Positions 41,549-49,087 of a stretch of DNA of 64,000 nt are shown here, piece by piece. This DNA is from Chryseobacterium sp. CH25 (GTDB taxonomy: Bacteria; Bacteroidota; Bacteroidia; Flavobacteriales; Weeksellaceae), in contig NZ_NRQT01000003.1 of the NCBI RefSeq assembly GCF_004119455.1, positions 124,001 to 188,000 on the forward strand, written 5' to 3'. The translations under genes were made by a program, and so were the position numbers. A model generated the notes under the pieces. It did not search any database and was not told where the DNA came from. It saw nothing but the letters and a program-made list of their open reading frames with translations. The stretch's first letter is position 1. Each line of letters opens with the position of its first letter.

Positions 41549-44500
41549 TTATTTGTTGATGATTGAGTTAATAGTGACTACAGCTTGGTTCACCTGCTGA
41601 ATAGATTCCAGGTATTTTAACTGAATATTGGTAGCCGTCTGCAGGGCAAAAAGATATTCTACATAAGAAATCTCTCCTGTTTTATATCCTAACTGAGCTG
41701 CTTTTACAATTTTCTCAGCATTGGGCAACGCCTGATTGGTATAATAATCATATTGCTGTATATCCTGCTGATATTGACTAAAAGCATTTTCTAACTGTGT
41801 AGTAAGCTGCTTTTTCTGCATTCTTGCATTGGTTTCTGCTACCTGCTTATCATATTCCAGAGACTGCATTCTGGCTTTCGTAGCCCCAAACGTTAATGGA
41901 ATAGATACTCCAACCGTTGCAGACTGAAATCGTTTTCCTGAATCATAAAAATTCTCCTGTCCGTTAATGGTATGGAAGCCTATCAGTGATTGATTGGTAT
42001 ATCCTAAACTGAAATCCGGTAATCCTGTAGCTTTTTCAACCTTTTTATTCTTCTCCGCAATTTCCATTTCGTGATAAAAGGCCTTAACAGTAGGATTATT
42101 GACAACAACACTGCTATCCAAAACATTTTCAGCTTTTAAAGGTTGATAATTTGTATTGAATGGCACTTCCAGATTTTCTGAAGTATTTAAAAGTGTTTTT
42201 AAATTTTTATAAGCATTATTTAAGTACACTTCATTCTGTCTCAACAATAAATCAATTTCTCCTTTTTGGGTTTCTGCTGTATTGATCTCAATCTTTTTAA
42301 TATCTCCTGCTTTAAATCTCACGGTTGCAATCCTGATAAAATCTTCATAAAACCCTGCAAGACTAGTTAGTTTCTCTTTGTTATACTGAAGATATTCAAT
42401 CTGATAATAATACGTTCTAACATCTTTTACCAGTTCATTGGTTGTAATCTCTTTATCAATCTGCTTACTCTTAATCGTTTCATTAATGAGTTCCTTTCTT
42501 GCTTTAAATAAGGTTGGAAAAGGAATACTTTGTGAAATAGCAAATGACTGGTCAAATTTCGGACTGTTGTATTGTCCTAACTGAGCATCAAAGCTTAATT
42601 TAGGAAGTTCTTTAGCTGTAGGCCTCAAAGCTTCGGCTGATTTAATGCTTAAATCCTTTGACTGCAGTGTTAAATTATTATCCATTGCCATTTGCACCGC
42701 TTCTTCTACAGATATTGGTCTGGACTGAGCTTTAAAAGTCTGCCCAAGCATCATTAATCCAAAAATAAGCACTATAGTAAATGACTGCATGTTATTATTC
42801 TTTCTTTTCAAAATCTTTGTATTAAAAATGATGTACAGCATTGGCAGCACAAATAAGGTAAGGAATGTTGCAGTTACCAGACCACCGATCACTACGGTTG
42901 CCAAAGGTTTCTGGACTTCTGCACCGGCTCCTGTAGAAATCGCCATCGGTAAAAATCCTAGAGAAGCCACTGTGGCGGTCATGAGAACGGGTCTTAATCT
43001 GGTTTTGGTTCCTTCAAAAACACGTTTTAAAATATCAGTTTCGCCTTCTTTTTCCAATTGATTAAAGGTTCCAATTAATACAATTCCGTTAAGTACAGCA
43101 ACTCCAAACAGGGCAATAAACCCAATACCAGCACTGATACTGAATGGCATGTCTCTCACCAGAAGGGCGAAGACTCCTCCAATCGCACTCATTGGAATGG
43201 CTGTAAAAATCAGAGCAGCCTGTTTAAATGATTTGAATGTAAAATACAACAACATAAAAATTAGCAGCAAGGATACAGGAACAGCAATCATCAGACGCTT
43301 ACTGGCTTCCTGAAGATTTTCAAACTGTCCGCCATAGGTAAAGTAGTATCCGGATGGTAATTTTACTTTATCCAATTTGGTCTGAATATCTTTTACCACA
43401 CTTTCCACATCCCTTCCTTTTACATTAAATCCTATTACGATTCTACGTTTTCCCTGCTCGCGGCTGATCTGTGCCGGGCCAAGTTTATAACTCACATTGG
43501 CAACCTGTGACAACGGAATCTGAGCTCCCGTAGCTGAGGTTATCATCAGATTATTCACATCTGAAATATCGGTTCTGTGAAGACTGTCTAAACGGACTAC
43601 CAGATCAAAACGTCTTTCATTTTCAAAAACCTGTCCGGCTGCTTTCCCTGCAAAGGCTGTACTTACCGCGTTGTTGACATCTTCTATATTTAATCCGTAA
43701 TTGGCAATTCTTGTTCTGTCATACTGAACGTTGATCTGTGGAAGCCCGCTTACTCTTTCAATCTGAGGGGCAGTAGCTCCATCAACCGTTTGAATAATCT
43801 TACCCACTTTATCAGCATACACTGCCAATGAATCCAGGTTTTCTCCAAAGATCTTCACCGCAACATCCTGTCTGATCCCTGTCATCAATTCATTAAAACG
43901 CATCTGAATAGGCTGGTTTTTCTCAAAGAATACTCCAGGAATGGTTTCCAGCTTTTCGCTGATCTCATCGGCCAGCTCGTTATAAGATTTTTTGGTTTTC
44001 CATTCGCTTTGTGGCTTTAATACCACAATCATATCGGTAGCTTCCGGTGGCATCGGGTCTGTAGGAACTTCTGCTGATCCAGTTTTCCCGACTACCATTT
44101 TCACCTCATCAAACTGTTTGATAATTCTGGAAGCCTGCATGGACGTTTCTATACTCTGGCTAAGAGAACTTCCTTGCGGCAATATACAGTGGAAAGCGAA
44201 ATCTCCTTCCTGCAATTGCGGAATGAATTCACCACCCATGTTTTTAAAAGTGAATGCTGCTATTACAAAGATTGCAACAGTTGCTGATACAATAATATAT
44301 TTTACTTTAATTGCTTTCTGCAGTAAAGGCTGATAGATCTTCTGCAGATAGTTCATCATTTTATCTGAGAAGGTTTCCTTGTGTGATATTTTTTTGGATA
44401 AAAACAAGGCACTCATCATTGGAATATACGTCAATGAAAGGATTAAGGCTCCAAGGATAGCAAATCCTACTGTTTTAGCCATTGGGGTAAACATTTTTCC

Positions 44501-45910
44501 TTCTACTCCTGCCAAGGTAAGAATCGGGATGTAAACAATCAGGATAATGATTTCTCCGAATGCTGCACTGCTTCTAATCTTCGATGCAGAAAGGAACACT
44601 TCTTCATCCATTTCAGACTGCGTTAAAGTCCGCATCGATTTCCTTACCCCTAAATGGTGCAGGGTAGCTTCTACAATAATCACGGCTCCATCCACAATAA
44701 GCCCGAAATCTATGGCTCCTAGACTCATCAGGTTGGCACTCACTCCAAAGACATTCATCATTCCCAAAGCAAATAATAAGGACAATGGAATGGCTGAAGC
44801 TACAATAAGCCCAGCTCTAAGGTTACCCAGGAAAACAACAAGAACGAAAATAACGATCAAAGCTCCTTCAATCAGGTTCTTTTCAACGGTACTGATGGCT
44901 CTTCCCACTAAGTCTGTTCTGTCCAGAAACGGTTCTATCACCACATCATCCGGAAGAGATTTCTGAATGGTAGGAATTTTTGCTTTAATATTATTTACAA
45001 CCTCATTACTGTTGGCTCCTTTCAGCATCATTACGACTCCACCTACCGCATCTACTTTTCCGTCATACGTTAATGCTCCATAACGAACAGCACTTCCCAG
45101 ACGAACATCAGCTACGTCTTTGATGAAAATCGGAACGCTTCCTGTTTCATTTTTAACGGCAATATTTTTAATATCTTCCAGAGAGGTTACCAATCCGATT
45201 CCGCGGATAAAGTAAGCGTTAGGCTTTTTATCAATATAAGCACCTCCGGTATTCTGGTTATTTTTTTCAAGAGCTGTAAAGATTTCAGTAATACTGGTTC
45301 CCATGGCCTTCAATCTATTAGGATCAATGGCTACTTCATACTGTTTCAATTCTCCTCCAAAACTGTTGATCTCAGCAACGCCCGGAGTTCCGTTAAGCTG
45401 TCTTCTCACGATCCAGTCCTGCATGGTTCTCAGTTCCTTGGCATCGTATTTTTTCTCACTGCCTTTTTTAGGGTGAAGAATGTATTGATATACTTCTCCC
45501 AGACCTGTACTTACAGGAGCTAATTCAGGAGTTCCAACTCCTTTGGGAATTTCCTCTACAGCATTTTTTAATTGTTCATTAATAAGCTGTCTGGCAAAAT
45601 AGACATCAACATTTTCCTTGAAAACTACTGTAATAACAGACAGTCCGAATCTTGAAATACTTCTTGTTTCCTGAATATCCGGAACGTTTGCAATACTCTG
45701 TTCAATGGGAAAAGTCACCAGCTGTTCTACCTCCTGACCTGCCAACGTAGGACATGCAGTAATGATCTGAACCTGATTGTTGGTAATATCGGGTACTGCA
45801 TCTATGGGTAGCCTGGTGGCACTCCATGTTCCCCAGATAACCAATATCAGCGTCATAATACCAATAACAACCTTGTTCTTGATACTGAATTTTATAATTT
45901 TATCTAACAC
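41549..45910 (-). CDS. CzcA-type heavy-metal RND pump fused to a TolC/CzcC-like channel
   Basis: 1453 residues. Residues 1-1035 are a complete HME-RND pump. Membrane helix 4 carries DFGLIVDGAVIIVE (Asp401, Asp407, Glu414), the pattern of CzcA-type pumps for divalent ions (Co2+, Zn2+, Cd2+), not the CusA pattern for Cu+. From residue 1041 (MQSFTIVLIFGLMMLGQTF) a signal-peptide-like segment starts, followed by a ~390-residue outer membrane factor (ISVEEAVQMAMDNNLTLQSK; AQLGYKTGEISYVEYLFALQ). The whole tripartite system is thus made from two genes, this fusion and the adaptor. The internal Met1041 codon (42790-42788) could be a second translation start. Processing at the junction is likely. Confidence 0.92.
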   Translation of the reverse strand: MLDKIIKFSIKNKVVIGIMTLILVIWGTWSATRLPIDAVPDITNNQVQIITACPTLAGQEVEQLVTFPIEQSIANVPDIQETRSISRFGLSVITVVFKENVDVYFARQLINEQLKNAVEEIPKGVGTPELAPVSTGLGEVYQYILHPKKGSEKKYDAKELRTMQDWIVRRQLNGTPGVAEINSFGGELKQYEVAIDPNRLKAMGTSITEIFTALEKNNQNTGGAYIDKKPNAYFIRGIGLVTSLEDIKNIAVKNETGSVPIFIKDVADVRLGSAVRYGALTYDGKVDAVGGVVMMLKGANSNEVVNNIKAKIPTIQKSLPDDVVIEPFLDRTDLVGRAISTVEKNLIEGALIVIFVLVVFLGNLRAGLIVASAIPLSLLFALGMMNVFGVSANLMSLGAIDFGLIVDGAVIIVEATLHHLGVRKSMRTLTQSEMDEEVFLSASKIRSSAAFGEIIILIVYIPILTLAGVEGKMFTPMAKTVGFAILGALILSLTYIPMMSALFLSKKISHKETFSDKMMNYLQKIYQPLLQKAIKVKYIIVSATVAIFVIAAFTFKNMGGEFIPQLQEGDFAFHCILPQGSSLSQSIETSMQASRIIKQFDEVKMVVGKTGSAEVPTDPMPPEATDMIVVLKPQSEWKTKKSYNELADEISEKLETIPGVFFEKNQPIQMRFNELMTGIRQDVAVKIFGENLDSLAVYADKVGKIIQTVDGATAPQIERVSGLPQINVQYDRTRIANYGLNIEDVNNAVSTAFAGKAAGQVFENERRFDLVVRLDSLHRTDISDVNNLMITSATGAQIPLSQVANVSYKLGPAQISREQGKRRIVIGFNVKGRDVESVVKDIQTKLDKVKLPSGYYFTYGGQFENLQEASKRLMIAVPVSLLLIFMLLYFTFKSFKQAALIFTAIPMSAIGGVFALLVRDMPFSISAGIGFIALFGVAVLNGIVLIGTFNQLEKEGETDILKRVFEGTKTRLRPVLMTATVASLGFLPMAISTGAGAEVQKPLATVVIGGLVTATFLTLFVLPMLYIIFNTKILKRKNNNMQSFTIVLIFGLMMLGQTFKAQSRPISVEEAVQMAMDNNLTLQSKDLSIKSAEALRPTAKELPKLSFDAQLGQYNSPKFDQSFAISQSIPFPTLFKARKELINETIKSKQIDKEITTNELVKDVRTYYYQIEYLQYNKEKLTSLAGFYEDFIRIATVRFKAGDIKKIEINTAETQKGEIDLLLRQNEVYLNNAYKNLKTLLNTSENLEVPFNTNYQPLKAENVLDSSVVVNNPTVKAFYHEMEIAEKNKKVEKATGLPDFSLGYTNQSLIGFHTINGQENFYDSGKRFQSATVGVSIPLTFGATKARMQSLEYDKQVAETNARMQKKQLTTQLENAFSQYQQDIQQYDYYTNQALPNAEKIVKAAQLGYKTGEISYVEYLFALQTATNIQLKYLESIQQVNQAVVTINSIINK

Positions 45911-45963
45911 GATTTTTATTTAATTTTATTGAAAATATAGGCATACAGCATAAAATACTGCAG

Positions 45964-45971
45964 CAAAAATA
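45964..45971 (-). promoter_or_regulatory. -7 element (TATTTTTG) of the CzcA-TolC gene
   Basis: The minus strand reads TATTTTTG 53 bp before the ATG at 45910. The operator-like repeat at 45985-45999 lies 13 bp upstream, the same distance as at the ATPase gene. Confidence 0.55.
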
Positions 45972-45984
45972 TCCTGAAAACCTC

Positions 45985-45999
45985 TGCAATGGTATTGCA
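45985..45999. promoter_or_regulatory. Candidate Fur-family operator TGCAATGGTATTGCA
   Basis: A 7-1-7 inverted repeat that differs by one base from the one at 37897-37911, with a matching flank (AAAGTTTC against AAACTTTC). It lies between the small Cys-rich gene and the CzcA-TolC gene. Confidence 0.65.
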
Positions 46000-46047
46000 A
46001 AGTTTCAAGTAGGCTTAGAAAGCATAACTTTCTAACTGTCAATAAAA

Positions 46048-46371
46048 TTAAATTTTAGGGGGTTGCCATATAGGATCGTATACCTGATAGGCAAAGTCGT
46101 TTTTATGAAATAGAATTTTCTTTGAAAAATAAGCAGGAATCTGCTCAGGAATTTCCAATAAAGGATCCATTTTAAAGGCAGAAACAGTCATCTGACAACA
46201 ACTGCAGGCACACAATGGTGAACAGATGTCTCCTTTATCCGTAGAATGAGTCTCAGAAATACTTAAAGAAATTCTTTTATTTCCTGAATTTAATGGATGA
46301 GACACATCTTCACATGGCATCAGTGATAACGCCATGAAATAAATTGCCAGTATCCATCTTAACAGGTTCAT
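46048..46371 (-). CDS. Small Cys-rich membrane protein (DUF6660-like) upstream of the efflux pump
   Basis: 107 residues. An N-terminal hydrophobic segment (LLRWILAIYFMALSLMPC) is followed by a polar stretch and a Cys cluster CSPLCACSCCQM (five Cys in the cluster), and the tail YDPIWQPPKI. Members of this small family are often found next to heavy-metal RND genes in Bacteroidetes. It is separated from the pump gene by 137 bp containing a candidate operator and promoter. The Cys cluster suggests metal binding in the periplasm, but function is unknown. The PP tail recalls that of the two CKGKC proteins. Confidence 0.75.
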   Translation of the reverse strand: MNLLRWILAIYFMALSLMPCEDVSHPLNSGNKRISLSISETHSTDKGDICSPLCACSCCQMTVSAFKMDPLLEIPEQIPAYFSKKILFHKNDFAYQVYDPIWQPPKI

Positions 46372-46679
46372 TGTTACAAAGGTAAAGTTTTTTTCTAAAA
46401 TGAGTGAATCGTTAAAGTTTTAAACATGACAAAAATCATTCCTCTTTCATCCTTTATTTTTTTCCAAAAAACATATTTATCACTCAATAGTTATTTTTTT
46501 TAAAAGAAAAAGTCATAGTTATTATTCTATTCAACAATAGAATTAGCAAAACAATAAATTTATTTAAAACACCGATCAACAAACGATTAATCAAGATTCC
46601 CGATGTACATTTACTACAAATCATGAGACGCCGAAGAGCAGGGATTTGGTTTCGGATTATAAGTTAAAATATTAAAATA
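46372..46679. other. AT-rich intergenic stretch without a gene
   Basis: About 300 bp, very AT-rich, between divergent genes. No ORF, RNA or clear promoter consensus was recognised. Confidence 0.5.
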
Positions 46680-47288
46680 ATGAAAAGGAAAAATATATTT
46701 TTAATAGTAGTAGTTATGCTAGCGGGTTTATTTATATTATTTAGACCAGATATTTTTATAAAAGAAATCTTTGCATCCAAGATGACTATGGAAATACATA
46801 AAAGATATTCTAATAGTATACCTAAAACCTTTATTTCTAATCATGTTTATACTTTAGATTATTCGGATAGTCCATCAGTAAGTTTTTTTAGAAATGAAAA
46901 AGCTGACTTTATTACTGCCCAATATAAAGGTTCTTTCAATACTAATATTATATATTCTAATAATGCTTTTGAAAGTTTAACCAATAAATTCTCTAGTGCA
47001 TTTGAATTTCAAAATTCGATTGTTAGATATTTTAATAAAAATATTACAAATGAAAAAGTAAGAGTTGTTAATTTAAACGGAAATTACACAATAAAAAATA
47101 CTGTTGATAAAAATATGACTTGTATATTTTTTACAGGTGATTTTGAAGTCTTTATGAATAACAAAAGGGTCATTTATTATAAATCATCAGATAAAAGTTC
47201 CGTAATTATTAAGAAATATGAATCATTTATACAATTATATATTATAAATGACGATAATGATGAAATCATTAACAAGTTTTTGTTGTAA
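46680..47288 (+). CDS. Orphan membrane-anchored protein of unknown function
   Basis: 202 residues. One N-terminal hydrophobic segment (IFLIVVVMLAGLFILF) is followed by a mostly polar region rich in Asn, Lys, Ile and Phe, predicted beta-rich (VRVVNLNGNYTIKNTV; DFEVFMNNKRVIYYKSS). Base composition is clearly more AT-rich than the neighbours, which may mark recent acquisition or weak constraint. A terminator follows at 47337-47366. No family recognised. Confidence 0.65.
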   Translation: MKRKNIFLIVVVMLAGLFILFRPDIFIKEIFASKMTMEIHKRYSNSIPKTFISNHVYTLDYSDSPSVSFFRNEKADFITAQYKGSFNTNIIYSNNAFESLTNKFSSAFEFQNSIVRYFNKNITNEKVRVVNLNGNYTIKNTVDKNMTCIFFTGDFEVFMNNKRVIYYKSSDKSSVIIKKYESFIQLYIINDDNDEIINKFLL

Positions 47289-47336
47289 AATAGTATGATG
47301 ACTTATTAGCATTATTCAAATAAAATTGATAAATCC

Positions 47337-47366
47337 AAACCACTGCAGGGTTGCAGTGGTTTTTTA
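47337..47366 (+). terminator. Intrinsic terminator of the orphan gene
   Basis: AAACCACTGCA pairs with TGCAGTGGTTT and is followed by T residues. Confidence 0.88.
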
Positions 47367-47518
47367 TTTATAAGTAAGAGAAATAATAAAGAATTATTGA
47401 AAAAAATTGTAAACTCTAATACCTCGGATAATTTTATTTTAAAACAATATAAAGAAACTGAACTATAGCTAGATTCATATTCTTGAAAATACGATCAAGT
47501 ATCTTTATTATTTTTAAC

Positions 47519-47545
47519 TAAAAAAAACCACCGCAAAAGCAGTGG
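47519..47545 (-). terminator. Terminator of the SusCD operon
   Basis: On the minus strand CCACTGC pairs with GCGGTGG (one G-U pair) around TTTT, followed by seven T. It lies 32 bp after the SusD stop. The stretch 47367-47518 shows no gene. Confidence 0.8.
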
Positions 47546-47576
47546 CTAAAAAATCAAATCTAATTATGGACTGTGA

Positions 47577-49070
47577 TTATAAATTGGGATTATTTTCAAT
47601 CTCTTTCAGTGGAATACTGAATAAATAATATGGGCTGTTTGATACAAACGGAGTTTTATTCGGAAGATCAAAAACTGTGTGCCCCTTACCATCAACTGTC
47701 TTTACAGTTCCGTTAGGTGTTGTTATCTGAACTTTGATTGCCTTTCCTTCTGCATCTACGAACGGTTTTCTTACCACCGTTCCCTGCGTTCTGATAATAT
47801 CCGAAAGCGAGAATCCTTCTCCAAATAATTCTTTTCTTCTTTCAATTAAGATTTCATTTACCACATCATTCTGTGCCAATGGTCCTGTATAAGCATCCGC
47901 ATTTCTGGCAGCTCTCAATTGATTTAAAACAGCTACTGCCTGAACTGGGTTTCCATTTCTTGCTTCCGATTCTGCTTCAATCAGGTACATTTCAGCCGCT
48001 CTCATATAAACAATGTCCGCAATAAGAGTAGACTTGAACTTGAATTTAGCATACCTCAGCAACCCTTCTCTTGCCGGAAGACCATCCCATGAGAACAATT
48101 GAGATCTGATGTCGTTGGAATCAAACAGTTTTTGAAAATAAGGATCAGCCATAAAACTGTAATAATAGCTACCTGATGAAGACACATCCAGATAATGGAA
48201 AGCATAACTTGCATCAGACATCTCCTGAGTCTGTGCATGTCCCCAGATCCATTCCCCATTATTAATATCATTGAAACCTTCTTTATACTTTTCAGGAGTC
48301 ATCAAAGCAAAACCTTCTCTTGCTGTTTTTGCCGCTGCTGCAGCCTTGCTCCACTCTCCTGTATTCAGATAAACTCTTGCTAAGATTCCGTTTACCACGT
48401 TACGGTTGATCTTATCTTTTTTATTTCTTGTATAGTTCTTCAGTAAATTATCTGCATCCGTAAGATCACTTTTAATTAAGGCATAAATGTCTTCCAGACT
48501 GGATTTTTTCTTTGGAACACTGCTTGTTGTTGAAGGTTCCGTATAAATAGGAGCCGTTAAAGCAGATTTGTCTTTAAGATAGCTGAATTGATAAAAGCTG
48601 GCAATATTCAGATAACAGAAAGCACGCAATGCTTTTGCCTGGCCTTTTACCTGATCTTTTTTGGTTTGAGTTCCCTCTGTAGCATCAATCTTAGCAATAA
48701 CATTATTCATATTATTGATGGTAGAATACAGCATTGTCCAGATAAATGACGGACGGCCTACTGTATTATTCACCATTTCCGTAAAATCGTAGGTAGATGA
48801 GAAACCATATTTATTGGTTAGTACAGCTACATCGCTTCCCATCGCATCGCTTGCTCTTAAAACAGTTGAATATCCGATATTCGCAAAGGTAGTTCCGTCA
48901 TTATTGAATTTTGCCCAGGTTCCGTTGATCACTGTTTCAGCACTTTCAGCAGTTTTGAAAACCTCTACGCTGGTAGCCTGATCTGTAGGAGCCGTATCCA
49001 TTTCACTTTCACAGCTTGTCAGCGACCATAATCCTATTAAAGCAAAAGATAAATATTTTAAATTTTTCAT
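47577..49070 (-). CDS. SusD/RagB-like outer membrane nutrient-binding lipoprotein
   Basis: 497 residues. The lipobox is in IGLWSLTSC. The SusD pattern includes the N-terminal VEVFKTAESAETVINGTW, the TPR-like helical scaffold (LRAFCYLNIASFYQ, VNGILARVYLNTGEWSKAA), and the C-terminal block ADIVYMRAAEMYLIEAESEA, AVLNQLRAARNA and ILIERRKELFGEGFSLSD. SusD proteins act as lids on their SusC partner, holding the nutrient. The gene starts 17 bp after its SusC partner. No glycan-degrading enzymes are adjacent. The upstream SAM riboswitch suggests a sulfur-related ligand instead of a glycan. Confidence 0.93.
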   Translation of the reverse strand: MKNLKYLSFALIGLWSLTSCESEMDTAPTDQATSVEVFKTAESAETVINGTWAKFNNDGTTFANIGYSTVLRASDAMGSDVAVLTNKYGFSSTYDFTEMVNNTVGRPSFIWTMLYSTINNMNNVIAKIDATEGTQTKKDQVKGQAKALRAFCYLNIASFYQFSYLKDKSALTAPIYTEPSTTSSVPKKKSSLEDIYALIKSDLTDADNLLKNYTRNKKDKINRNVVNGILARVYLNTGEWSKAAAAAKTAREGFALMTPEKYKEGFNDINNGEWIWGHAQTQEMSDASYAFHYLDVSSSGSYYYSFMADPYFQKLFDSNDIRSQLFSWDGLPAREGLLRYAKFKFKSTLIADIVYMRAAEMYLIEAESEARNGNPVQAVAVLNQLRAARNADAYTGPLAQNDVVNEILIERRKELFGEGFSLSDIIRTQGTVVRKPFVDAEGKAIKVQITTPNGTVKTVDGKGHTVFDLPNKTPFVSNSPYYLFSIPLKEIENNPNL

Positions 49071-49087
49071 TGTTCAAATTTTAAAAG

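Noticed and set aside
41549..45910. CusA-type copper/silver pump
   Set aside because: Helix 4 has DFG...DGA...E, the CzcA pattern, so divalent metals are more likely; the copper genes are in the neighbouring cluster.
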